Below are positions 1 through 9,126 of a stretch of 64,000 bases of DNA, one piece after another; position 1 is the first letter of the stretch; every line of letters starts with the position of its first letter. Location: contig NC_089863.1 of assembly GCF_036373705.1 (NCBI RefSeq), positions 5,515,357 through 5,579,356 of the forward strand, given 5' to 3'. A model generated the notes under the pieces. The model worked only from the letters and a program-made list of their open reading frames with translations. It was not told the origin of the DNA and made no database searches. A program made the translations under genes and the position numbers. Source of the DNA: Amia ocellicauda (taxonomy: Eukaryota > Chordata > Actinopteri > Amiiformes > Amiidae).

Positions 1-246
1 CAGCCCTTTCACCTTGGTCAGCTGCTGGTGCAGGATGAAGGAGTTGACGACAGCAGTGTCCACAAAGTGGTAAAAGAGGGTCTTGTACCACTTCATGGTC
101 TTCTGCAGGACATGGCAGTAGCCGACCAGAGCATCGGACAGGTCGACGCCCCCAATTCCAGCAGTGTAGTCCTTCACGGCACAAGGGATGGGGACATCCT
201 TCCGTATCCAAGCTCCATTCTCCTTCACTCGGCGATTGGCAAAGTC
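1..246 (-). pseudogene. piggyBac transposase C-terminal fragment, U0 first alpha (cut by window edge)
   Basis: Only the part from the window edge to the DFANRRV start is visible. It contains the GGVDLSD motif and the [11 protein letters not shown] block. It has one private base change (cagctgctgg for caggtgctgg). Confidence 0.88.
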
Positions 247-251
247 ATATA

Positions 252-542
252 GATATTAATTCATACATACAGTTAGGTCCATAACTGGGTAGATGAGTAG
301 TGGAGGACACCGTGAGCACACTGGCCTGGTCTGGCTACCCAAGTAGGGGTACTGATGCGGAGGTTCCTAGGGGCAGCCATGGGGGAGGAGCAATGGCAGG
401 TAGCGGTCCTCAGGCCACTGCAGGAGGAGCTGCTGACGTGGCACCAGTGGATCACAAAGACAGTGCAACACCTCCACTAGGGTTTCTACAGGGCCAGTGC
501 CGATGAGATGTGGAAGACTTCTGCCGACTGGCAGATGCAAGA
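252..542. other. Sub-repeat flank upstream of the transposase fragment, no recognised gene (example from U0)
   Basis: Begins with a TA/CATA-rich stretch just before the transposase fragment (on its 5' side). A long + strand frame from about 310 (contains MGEEQWQVAVLRPLQEELL) is broken by a single TAG at about 478-480 and continues over the sub-repeat junction. Frames on the - strand are also open over parts. None matches a family I know. The same 290 bp recur in every sub-repeat. Confidence 0.45.
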
Positions 543-846
543 CGCTGAATCGGCGCTGCTGTTGAAACCGAGACAGTCGATACCATCCCACACAGAGATC
601 ACCAGACCAGCCCACCTGCTCACTGATTGGGTTAGGAAGAACCGTCACTCAAAACTACTGGACCAATGGAGAGCCGAGATCCACGCCTCCCTGTAAATCC
701 CACCCTCACGACAAAACAGCGCCAAAACTCGTAAACGAAAGAAAAAAAATCGAAAGCAAAGAAACTGGCGACAAAAACAAAAAATGCAGCATCACAAGCA
801 AAGACGAGGGCTGCAGGCCAGTCTTGATAAAGTTTTTTTTTTTTTT
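543..846. other. Sub-repeat leading part up to the T-run, no recognised gene (example from U0)
   Basis: Contains two CCAAT-type boxes (gattggg at about 626 and ccaatgg at about 662), an A-rich stretch near 736-785 and the T-run at about 831-846, which is the A-tail-like tract of the - strand piggyBac fragment. The T-run is about 12-15 long in alpha and 16-18 in beta copies. Confidence 0.45.
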
Positions 847-859
847 GATTTCAATACAT

Positions 860-1340
860 TTATTTGTTTTCAATTCTATAAATGTTGCATTCGATTTTTT
901 TATTTTTGATCTCAAAATAAATTTTTTGACTAGAGGCAGAGGAGGGTCGTGGTTTGGAGGAGGTGCGACGGCGAGGGCTGACTACCGGAGTACTGGCAGG
1001 ACCAGAACTGAAGGGTGCTGCTATCTCTGAAGCTCCAAAGTCAGCCAGCTCCTCAACCAGCCGCTCCCTGAAGGCCAACTGTGTGAGATGCGCCAGCCCT
1101 TTCACCTTGGTCAGGTGCTGGTGCAGGATGAAGGAGTTGACGACAGCAGTGTCCACAAAGTGGTAAAAGAGGGTCTTGTACCACTTCATGGTCTTCTGCA
1201 GGACATGGCAGTAGCCGACCAGAGCATCGGACAGGTCGACGCCCCCAATTCCAGCAGTGTAGTCCTTCACGGCACAAGGGATGGGGACATCCTTCCGTAT
1301 CCAAGCTCCATTCTCCTTCACTCGGCGATTGGCAAAGTCA
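860..1340 (-). pseudogene. piggyBac transposase C-terminal fragment, U0 second alpha
   Basis: The - strand is open for about 160 codons, from the DFANRRV start to a TAA at 860-862. Counting from the first Met (1321), the landmarks are GGVD at residues 26-29, SD at 31-32, [15 protein letters not shown] at 43-57, NSFILH at 62-67 and [13 protein letters not shown] at 83-95. In the piggyBac family the Asp of GGVD is the last of the three catalytic Asp residues. The first two Asp residues, the N-terminus and the C-terminal Cys-rich finger are absent, so this is about a quarter of a transposase. AATAAA overlaps the stop and an A-tract follows 12 nt later (the T-run at about 831-846). No TTAA-flanked terminal repeat was found. 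Confidence 0.9.
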
Positions 1341-1953
1341 TATAGATATTAATTCATACATACAGTTAGGTCCATAACTGGGTAGATGAGTAGTGGAGGA
1401 CACCGTGAGCACACTGGCCTGGTCTGGCTACCCAAGTAGGGGTACTGATGCGGAGGTTCCTAGGGGCAGCCATGGGGGAGGAGCAATGGCAGGTAGCGGT
1501 CCTCAGGCCACTGCAGGAGGAGCTGCTGACGTGGCACCAGTGGATCACAAAGACAGTGCAACACCTCCACTAGGGTTTCTACAGGGCCAGTGCCGATGAG
1601 ATGTGGAAGACTTCTGCCGACTGGCAGATGCAAGACGCTGAATCGGCGCTGCTGTTGAAACCGAGACAGTCGATACCATCCCACACAGAGATCACCAGAC
1701 CAGCCCACCTGCTCACTGATTGGGTTAGGAAGAACCGTCACTCAAAACTACTGGACCAATGGAGAGCCGAGATCCACGCCTCCCTGTAAATCCCACCCTC
1801 ACGACAAAACAGCGCCAAAACTCGTAAACGAAAGAAAAAAATCAAAAGCAAAGAAACGGGCGACGAAAACAAAATTGCAGCATCGCAAGCAAAGACGGGG
1901 GCTGCAGGCCAGTTTTGATAAAGTTTTTTTTTTTTTTTTTGCTTTCGATACAT

Positions 1954-2434
1954 TTATTTGTTTTCAATTCTATAAATGTTGCATTCGATTTTTTTATTTT
2001 TGATCTCAAAATCAATTTTTTGACTAGAGGCAGAGGAGGGTCGTGGTTTGGAGGAGGTGCGACGGCGAGGGCTGACTACCGGAGTACTGGCAGGACCAGC
2101 ACTGAAGGGTGCTGCTATCTCTGAAGCTCCAAAGTCAGCCAGCTCCTCAACCAGCCGCTCCCTGAAGGCCAACTGTGTGAGATGCGCCAGCCCTTTCACC
2201 TTGGTCAGGTGCTGGTGCAGGATGAAGGAGTTGACGACAGCAGTGTCCACAAAGTGGTAAAAGAGGGTCTTGTACCACTTCATGGTCTTCTGCAGGACAT
2301 GGCAGTAGCCAAGCAGAGCATCGGACAGGTCGACGCCCCCAATTCCAGCAGTGTAGTCCTTCACGGCACAAGGGATGGGGACATCCTTCCGTATCCAAGC
2401 TCCATTCTCCTTCACTCGGCGATTGGCAAAGTCA
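1954..2434 (-). pseudogene. piggyBac fragment, U0 beta
   Basis: Beta type (ALLGYCHV in place of ALVGYCHV). It lacks the nonsense codon found in most beta copies, so the frame stays open and runs on upstream into non-piggyBac sequence up to 2529. Confidence 0.88.
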
Positions 2435-2720
2435 TATTGATATATATACATACATACAGTTAGGTCCATAACTGGGTAGATGAGCAGCGGAGGACACCGT
2501 GGGCACACTGGCCTGGTCTGGCTACCCAAGTAGGGGTACTGATGCGGAGGTTCCTAGGGGCAGCCATGGGGGAAGAGCATTGGCAGGTAGCGGTCCTCAG
2601 GCCACTGCAGGAGGAGCTGCTGACGTGGCACCAGTGCATCACAAAGACAGTGCAACACCACCACTAGGGTTTCTACAGGGCCAGTGCCGATGAGATGTGG
2701 AAGACTTCTGCCGACTGGCC

Positions 2721-3645
2721 AGGAATTGAGAGGAAGGGATTGTGACTGGGTAGCTGAGTTGGCGTGAAGCAGAGAGTGTGTGCCAATGCTATGCGGGAGC
2801 GAGCGCCTGTGTGATAGAGAGCAGAATAGAGTGAGATAGGGAGTTAAGTGTAATTGTTTGGGCGTGGGTCTCAGCCGATAGGGGCCTTTTAGATTGTGTT
2901 TTTTAAGGCCAATAAACCTTCCTGACGTTGCTTTATACTTGTTGTCTGCTAAAGGAAAAAGACCCCCGCTTGCTACAATACTTTTGTTTGTTAACTTTCG
3001 AACTTTGGATTCACTTGACAATAGTACGTCCACCTGCTTCCGCAGTCAGTGCACCAGTCACAATCATAGATTTTATAGATTTGCTTTAACCCTGGCCAGT
3101 AGGAATTCGACCTGCCCACATCAAACATCTGCGTCTCTCTGCCCCCGCCCCTCCCCCAAGGCATCGCAGGCTGGCAGGCAGCACAGACACAAGGCTGCGC
3201 GCACACAAGAGCAAACCCACAAGCAGTGACCACATAGATACAGAATACTTTGTAAAAAATAATCCCAACGCTGGACGGGCCCCTTCGCTGGCTGGGGCCC
3301 CGGGACTCGAGCCCTGGTAAGCCCTTGCAATAAGTAAGCCTGACTACACCTATACTTAAGAATTAAACCGGCTCATCGTTATTGAAAGCGAAGAAAATGT
3401 GAACAATCTTCTGTTTTTCACTTCTGACAGATTACATCATGAATGAACCAACTGGCAATATATTGTCTTTGAAATGAACTTTACACCATTCCGCGATACA
3501 GCGAATAAAAAGCCTATCATTGAACTTTTAAAACTTATATTTTGAAAACAACCACAGTCATACATACAACCTGCTACTTGAGAAACATAAATATTCTACT
3601 TTTCAGTACATTTAAACATTTGAATAAGTCGTGAAGTGAACTTAC
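2721..3645. other. Leading spacer of the unit, no recognised gene (example from U1)
   Basis: This stretch opens every unit. Visible in it are an AATAAA hexamer (2920s), a C-rich run near 3140-3160, a perfect 7-bp hairpin (ggg ccc c / g ggg ccc) at 3277-3300, and a B-box-like sequence on the - strand at about 3300-3325. A pyrimidine tract ending in cag at about 3430 resembles a splice acceptor on the + strand. Short open frames run through it on both strands but none resembles a known protein. The 25-bp segment missing here is present in U2-U10. Confidence 0.5.
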
Positions 3646-3820
3646 TTTAAGCGCACTCTTCGGTCTGAAGTCATCTGAGGAGCCTTTTCTCAAAGTGGTC
3701 TGAAGGAAGAGCACTCGAGCGCTTTCAAATAATGAATCTGGGAACATCTGTGACAGTATCAAACACGTGTTTAATGATTTATTATCCATTATTCGAGTTG
3801 CATACTGCAACTTCGGAGTC
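3646..3820 (-). other. Exon-like open segment of unrecognised origin, U1 first copy
   Basis: On the - strand a stretch of 175 nt is open for 58 codons (starts TPKLQYATRIMDNKS, ends SSDDFRPKSALK). It is preceded by a pyrimidine-containing acceptor ending tatag at 3821-3824 and followed by a GTAAGT donor at 3640-3645, a near-ideal 5' splice site. The open frame runs from phase 1 at the acceptor to phase 0 at the donor. Composition (DSLFESARVLFLQTTLRK) looks protein-like. I do not recognise the family. It may be one exon of a host gene caught when the unit formed. No partner exon was found in the unit, so no function is claimed. Confidence 0.55.
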
Positions 3821-4039
3821 CTATACGACAAGGTCAGTGTGGAACCGTGTATGCATGTCGTTATCCATCCAACACAAAACTATAATCGTGACTTTTGATC
3901 TTAAAAAACATTGCTCGTGCCACTTTCCTTATTAATACGTTAATAAATAATCGAAGTCTTGTGGAGTTTACATCAGTTCATAATGACACAATCTGTTCCA
4001 TATTTTGGATCTTTCTATCTCACGAGCGAAGTCACCGCT

Positions 4040-4093
4040 TCCCTGGTGGTCTAGTGGTTAGGATTCGGTGCTCTCACCGCCGCGGCCCGGGTT
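4040..4093 (+). pseudogene. Truncated tRNA-Glu(CTC), 5' three quarters only
   Basis: Bases 1-54 of the 72-nt tRNA are present, so acceptor 5' strand, D arm, anticodon arm and the first strand of the T stem are intact. It then jumps within a shared TT into the LINE relic. The B box is cut after GGTT and the acceptor 3' strand is gone, so neither Pol III transcription nor folding is expected. There is also a C-to-T change at position 30 in the anticodon stem. It lies 595 bp before the full copy of the same unit. Confidence 0.95.
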
Positions 4094-4285
4094 TTTCCAA
4101 ATATTTTTTAGAACAGGTACAATGCTGATGGGTCTGTAGTTCGAAATGTGATCTTTAATCAGATGGGGGTGATCAAGCCTTTCTTACAAATGGGATGAGT
4201 GTTATTTAAGATGCAAAGATTAGTAATGTGATGAATAATATTTTATACACATCTGCTGCGTGAAGAATGCTGACCAGCACCAGTC
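4094..4285 (-). mobile_element. Duplicated 5' piece of the LINE reverse transcriptase relic
   Basis: This piece matches the part of the LINE relic at about 5597-5788 and contains the same NYRPIS-coding stretch on the - strand. It is joined on the left to the truncated tRNA through TT and on the right to the exon-like segment through a shared TC. It is part of the U1-specific rearrangement and is not found in other units. Confidence 0.85.
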
Positions 4286-4414
4286 AAAGTGGTCTGAAGG
4301 AAGAGCACTCGAGCGCTTTCAAATAATGAATCTGGGAACATCTGTGACAGTATCAAACACGTGTTTAATGATTTATTATCCATTATTCGAGTTGCATACT
4401 GCAACTTCGGAGTC
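4286..4414 (-). pseudogene. Truncated second copy of the exon-like segment, U1
   Basis: Only the first 129 nt of the segment (acceptor side) are present. The donor side is replaced by the duplicated LINE piece at 4094-4285, so the splice donor is lost. Confidence 0.6.
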
Positions 4415-4641
4415 CTATACGACAAGGTCAGTGTGGAACCGTGTATGGATGTCGTTATCCATCCAACACAAAACTATAATCGTGACTTTTGATCTTTAAA
4501 AAACATTGCTCGTGCCACTTTCCTTATTAATACGTTAATAAATAATCGAAGTCTTGTGGAGTTTACATCAGTTCATAATGACACAATCTGTTCCATATTT
4601 TGGATCTTTCTATCTCACGAGCGAAGTCACCGCTTCCCTGG

Positions 4642-4652
4642 TGGTCTAGTGG
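4642..4652 (+). promoter_or_regulatory. A box of the tRNA-Glu gene (example from U1)
   Basis: TGGTCTAGTGG at tRNA positions 8-18 fits the eukaryotic A-box consensus bound by TFIIIC. The same sequence lies 7 nt into every tRNA copy of the array, including the truncated one at 4040. Confidence 0.9.
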
Positions 4653-4684
4653 TTAGGATTCGGCGCTCTCACCGCCGCGGCCCG

Positions 4685-4695
4685 GGTTCGATTCC
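4685..4695 (+). promoter_or_regulatory. B box of the tRNA-Glu gene (example from U1)
   Basis: GGTTCGATTCC at tRNA positions 51-61 is a perfect B box for TFIIIC. It is present in all 12 full copies and lost only from the truncated copy at 4040-4093. Confidence 0.93.
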
Positions 4696-4706
4696 CGGTC
4701 AGGGAA

Positions 4707-5185
4707 CTCGCTCTTTCCCGCCCCTTCCATAAACGAATGGAAAATCAATAAATCAAATCTATTCACGCTAAGTAGAGTGCATGTTATCAAATATGTATTT
4801 CCTGACTTCCCGTTTCAATCCTTGTAATGAGGGTGGGAGGTGCTGTATTGTGAGAAGAAGGGCCATGTGCACTGCTTGCAAAATGCAGGATGCGAAGGTA
4901 GCACATTACAAAGGATTGAGGGAGAGAGACGATACTGCATTTCATAATACATCTTGAGACAGGTGTGAATTCTCACACTGTCAGAGAGTTGGCGCTGTCT
5001 TGGAAATATTACAGTGGTGGGTCCAAGGAGACACTTTTGTAAGTCAATCTTATTTGCACGCTTGTATTATTTCATGCTAATTTGTCTTTGAGTGACCATC
5101 TAGGGAGGCATGTAAGAAATGCTGGAAATAAACTCATTCATGAACGGAAAAGATGTTCAGTTAAACTTCCGCAGTTTATTGTTAA
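4707..5185. other. Spacer between tRNA and LINE relic, no recognised gene (example from U1)
   Basis: The spacer has no TTTT until 5035-5038. It contains a small hairpin (GTGTGA-ATTC-TCACAC at about 4964-4979) and a stretch, from about 4849, that is tandemly duplicated in U8. Just before the LINE piece it holds the 7-bp indel site (short form here). No coding frame on either strand looks protein-like. The same spacer recurs after every tRNA. Confidence 0.5.
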
Positions 5186-5788
5186 CCTATTTCTTGCTTT
5201 AATTTACTAATGTGATCTTTATAAGTGACATGGGAATCGAGAATTAGTCAAAGGTATTGAAGAGGTTACTACTGTAATTTGTGAGTTGTTGATTACTATA
5301 GAGGGAGGGCTGGAAGACTTAAGGGGATCTAAAATATACATTCTTTTTTTGTTTTGATTAGAGAAACATTGGTTTGAGCACCAGTTGAGCTTAAAACGTT
5401 TGAATTTAGGAGGAGATTAAGGTTAACCATCAACGGCTTTAAGGAAATCCCTGGTATTGTTGTCCGTGAGAGCTGTTTGTATGTGTTCAGTTAGCAGTAA
5501 AGTGGCTGATGCAAGACGATCTTTTTGTGCAAAAGACAAACTGATTTTCAGATTCTGATTCTGAGATTCTAAATAAAAAACTGGCCAGTAAGTATTTTTC
5601 CAAATATTTTTTAGAACAGGTACAATGCTGATGGGTCTGTAGTTCGAAATGTGTTCTTTAATCAGATGGGGGTGATCAAGCCTTTCTTACAAATGGGATG
5701 AGTGTTATTTAAGATGCAAAGATTAGTAATGTGATGAATAATATTTTATACACATCTGTTGCGTGAAGAATGCTGACCAGCACCAGTC
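5186..5788 (-). mobile_element. Decayed non-LTR (LINE) reverse transcriptase fragment, U1
   Basis: Reading the - strand from 5788 down, recognisable pieces come in the order expected for a LINE RT of the L2/CR1 type. They are THPICKKGLITPI (the 'IPIHKKG' block), HISNYRPISIVPVLKNI (RT block with the YRPIS signature), SENQFVFCTKRS (the 'SENQFGFRKGRS' block), TLLLTEHIQTAL, and after a gap LDSHVTYKDHISKLK (the block after the active site). The pieces sit in different frames with stops, and the FADD active-site region is missing, so it is dead. Clade assignment is tentative. It lies antisense to the tRNA. Confidence 0.82.
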
Positions 5789-6141
5789 TACTCAAACACT
5801 CCAATATCAGCAACAAACTTAGGTTATGTTATGTTCATTATTATGCAGGAGGTAAACCATCTGGTATTTGAATGAGATGTAATCACTTCCAATAGATAAG
5901 ACTGTAACCTGTCTATCTGAAGATGCAAAAAGGCTTCTCCAAACTCACATGTATATTTATCTATAATCTATATTTATGTTTTATGGAATAAACTTGTTAC
6001 TTCTTCATCGCTGTATCCTGGGATTTACTAAAACCACTACAGATATAAAGAGCGATAATAATCTTGAATTCAATAAACATGATCCAGTGATTGTGCAGCT
6101 CTTGACTGCAGGTCTCTGCGCATACAGGGTGTTTAATGAGT
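5789..6141. other. Spacer between LINE relic and sub-repeats, no recognised gene (example from U1)
   Basis: AT-rich sequence with a repeated ttatgttatgtt motif and TA-rich stretches. It runs to the sharp left edge of the piggyBac sub-repeat at 6142. A + strand frame crosses this junction but resembles no known protein. The same spacer is present in all units. Confidence 0.5.
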
Positions 6142-6458
6142 CGCTGAATCGGCGCTGCTGTTTAAACCGAGACAGTCGATACCATCCCACACAGAGATCA
6201 CCAGACCAGCCCACCTGCTCACTGATTGGGTTAGGAAGAACCGTCACTCAAAACTACTCGACCAATGGAGAGCCATGATCCACGCCTCCCTGTAAATCCC
6301 ACCCTCACGACAAAACAGCGCCAAAACTCGTAAACGAAAGAAAAAAAATCGAAAGCAAAGAAACTGGCGACGAAAACAAAAAATGCAGCATCACAAGCAA
6401 AGACGAGGGCTGCAGGCCAGTCTTGATAAAGTTTTTTTTTTTTTTGATTTCAATACAT

Positions 6459-6939
6459 TTATTTTTTTTCAATTCTATAAATGTTGCATTCGATTTTTTT
6501 ATTTTTGATCTCAAAATCAATTTTTTGACTAGAGGCAGAGGAGGGTCGTGGTTTGGAGGAGGTGCGACGGCGAGGGCTGACTACCGGAGTACTGGCAGGA
6601 CCAGCACTGAAGGGTGCTGCTATCTCTGAAGCTCCAAAGTCAGCCAGCTCCTCAACCAGCCGCTCCCTGAAGGCCAACTGTGTGAGATGCGCCAGCCCTT
6701 TCACCTTGGTCAGGTGCTGGTGCAGGATGAAGGAGTTGACGACAGCAGTGTCCACAAAGTGGTAAAAGAGGGTCTTGTACCACTTCATGGTCTTCTGCAG
6801 GACATGGCAGTAGCCGACCAGAGCATCGGACAGGTCGACGCCCCCAATTCCAGCAGTGTAGTCCTTCACGGCACAAGGGATGGGGACATCCTTCCGTATC
6901 CAAGCTCCATTCTCCTTCACTCGGCGATTGGCAAAGTCA
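6459..6939 (-). pseudogene. piggyBac fragment, U1 first alpha
   Basis: Open through the fragment; ends IEKK in place of IENK. Followed by AATAAA-type signal changed to aaaataaa and the A-tract. Confidence 0.88.
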
Positions 6940-7551
6940 TATAGATATATATACATACATACAGTTAGGTCCATAACTGGGTAGATGAGCAGCGGAGGAC
7001 ACCGTGGGCACACTGGCCTGGTCTGGCTACCCAAGTAGGGGTACTGATGCGGAGGTTCCTAGGGGCAGCCATGGGGGAGGAGCAATGGCAGGTAGCGGTC
7101 CTCAGGCCACTGCAGGAGGAGCTGCTGACGTGGCACCAGTGGATCACAAAGACAGTGCAACACCTCCACTAGGGTTTCTACAGGGCCAGTGCCGATGAGA
7201 TGTGGAAGACTTCTGCCGACTGGCAGATGCAAGACGCTGAATCGGCGCTGCTGTTGAAACCGAGACAGTCGATACCATCCCACACAGAGATCACCAGACC
7301 AGCCCACCTGCTCACTGATTGGGTTAGGAAGAACCGTCACTCAAAACTACTCGACCAATGGAGAGCCATGATCCACGCCTCCCTGTAAATCCCACCCTCA
7401 CGACAAAACAGCGCCAAAACTCGTAAACGAAAGAAAAAAAATCGAAAGCAAAGAAACTGGCGACAAAAACAAAAAATGCAGCATCACAAGCAAAGACGAG
7501 GGCTGCAGGCCAGTCTTGATAAAGTTTTTTTTTTTTTTGATTTCAATACAT

Positions 7552-8032
7552 TTATTTGTTTTCAATTCTATAAATGTTGCATTCGATTTTTTTATTTTTG
7601 ATCTCAAAATCAATTTTTTGACTAGAGGCAGAGGAGGGTCGTGGTTTGGAGGAGGTGCGACGGCGAGGGCTGACTACCGGAGTACTGGCAGGACCAGCAC
7701 TGAAGGGTGCTGCTATCTCTGAAGCTCCAAAGTCAGCCAGCTCCTCAACCAGCCGCTCCCTGAAGGCCAACTGTGTGAGATGCGCCAGCCCTTTCACCTT
7801 GGTCAGGTGCTGGTGCAGGATGAAGGAGTTGACGACAGCAGTGTCCACAAAGTGGTAAAAGAGGGTCTTGTACCACTTCATGGTCTTCTGCAGGACATGG
7901 CAGTAGCCGACCAGAGCATCGGACAGGTCGACGCCCCCAATTCCAGCAGTGTAGTCCTTCACGGCACAAGGGATGGGGACATCCTTCCGTATCCAAGCTC
8001 CATTCTCCTTCACTCGGCGATTGGCAAAGTCA
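7552..8032 (-). pseudogene. piggyBac fragment, U1 second alpha
   Basis: Open; consensus alpha sequence. Confidence 0.88.
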
Positions 8033-8645
8033 TATAGATATTAATTCATACATACAGTTAGGTCCATAACTGGGTAGATGAGTAGTGGAGGACACCGTGA
8101 GCACACTGGCCTGGTCTGGCTACCCAAGTAGGGGTACTGATGCGGAGTTTCCTAGGGGCAGCCATGGGGGAGGAGCAATGGCAGGTAGCGGTCCTCAGGC
8201 CACTGCAGGAGGAGCTGCTGACGTGGCACCAGTGGATCACAAAGACAGTGCAACACCTCCACTAGGGTTTCTACAGGGCCAGTGCCGATGAGATGTGGAA
8301 GACTTCTGCCGACTGGCAGATGCAAGACGCTGAATCGGCGCTGCTGTTGAAACCGAGACAGTCGATACCATCCCACACAGAGATCACCAGACCAGCCCAC
8401 CTGCTCACTGATTGGGTTAGGAAGAACCGTCACTCAAAACTACTGGACCAATGGAGAGCCGAGATCCACGCCTCCCTGTAAATCCCACCCTCACGACAAA
8501 ACAGCGCCAAAACTCGTAAACGAAAGAAAAAAATCAAAAGCAAAGAAACGGGCGACGAAAACAAAATTGCAGCATCGCAAGCAAAGACGGGGGCTGCAGG
8601 CCAGTTTTGATAAAGTTTTTTTTTTTTTTTTTGCTTTCGATACAT

Positions 8646-9126
8646 TTATTTGTTTTCAATTCTATAAATGTTGCATTCGATTTTTTTATTTTTGATCTCA
8701 AAATCAATTTTTTGACTAGAGGCAGAGGAGGGTCGTGGTTTGGAGGAGGTGCGACGGCGAGGGCTGACTACCGGAGTACTGGCAGGACCAGCACTGAAGG
8801 GTGCTGCTATCTCTGAAGCTCCAAAGTCAGCCAGCTCCTCAACCAGCCGCTCCCTGAAGGCCAACTGTGTGAGATGCGCCAGCCCTTTCACCTTGGTCAG
8901 GTGCTGGTGCAGGATGAAGGAGTTGACGACAGCAGTGTCCACAAAGTGGTAAAAGAGGGTCTTCTACCACTTCATGGTCTTCTGCAGGACATGGCAGTAG
9001 CCAAGCAGAGCATCGGACAGGTCGACGCCCCCAATTCCAGCAGTGTAGTCCTTCACGGCACAAGGGATGGGGACATCCTTCCGTATCCAAGCTCCATTCT
9101 CCTTCACTCGGCGATTGGCAAAGTCA
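8646..9126 (-). pseudogene. piggyBac fragment, U1 beta, with nonsense codon
   Basis: TGG TAC AAG reads TGG TAG AAG: the Tyr of KWYKT is a stop at 8964-8966, splitting the frame. Confidence 0.88.

Larger units (their letters stand above)
1..2720 (+). repeat. Unit U0 (partial): tail of a tandem unit with three piggyBac sub-repeats
   Basis: The window opens inside a sub-repeat. Sub-repeats are 1-542 (alpha, cut by the window edge), 543-1635 (alpha, 1,093 bp) and 1636-2720 (beta, 1,085 bp). Alpha and beta are told apart by the bases beside the long T-run (alpha gatttcaatac, beta gctttcgatac) and by several substitutions in the A-rich stretch before it. Outside the transposase fragments each sub-repeat holds about 290 bp upstream of the fragment and about 290 bp downstream of its A-tract in which I recognise no gene. 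The two alpha copies are almost identical over their shared length. Confidence 0.93.
4635..4706 (+). tRNA. tRNA-Glu(CTC), U1
   Basis: The 72-nt gene folds as a full cloverleaf. The acceptor stem is TCCCTGG with TCAGGGA (last pair G-U), and the discriminator base is A. The anticodon stem CGGCG/CGCCG closes a CTCTCAC loop with anticodon CTC at 4668-4670, which reads GAG codons. The T stem CCGGG/CCCGG closes TTCGATT. There is no intron and no encoded CCA, as expected for a nuclear eukaryotic tRNA. From memory the sequence is that of vertebrate tRNA-Glu(CTC). The 3' flank reads ctctttccc, so no run of four Ts lies close by; the first TTTT is at 5035-5038. Confidence 0.98.

Noticed and set aside
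310-696. + strand frame in the sub-repeat containing MGEEQWQVAVLRPLQEELL
   Set aside because: It has an in-frame stop, crosses the sub-repeat junction and resembles no family I can name. It is mentioned only as a spacer property.
954-1345. + strand open frames opposite the piggyBac fragment
   Set aside because: These are antisense shadows of the transposase reading frame.
2721-2990. Sequence with an AATAAA and a promoter/terminal-like look, suggestive of a solo LTR fragment
   Set aside because: No clear TG...CA ends, no target-site duplication and no internal coding partner were seen, so the signal is too weak to call.
2554-3033. A - strand open frame of 159 codons in each unit
   Set aside because: It crosses the junction between the beta sub-repeat and the leading spacer, two unrelated sequences, and matches no known protein.
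2894-3229. A + strand open frame of 111 codons, present in all twelve units
   Set aside because: Composition is low-complexity and Arg/Gln/His-rich at the end, and no family is recognisable. Its conservation is explained by array homogeneity, so it is not called a gene.
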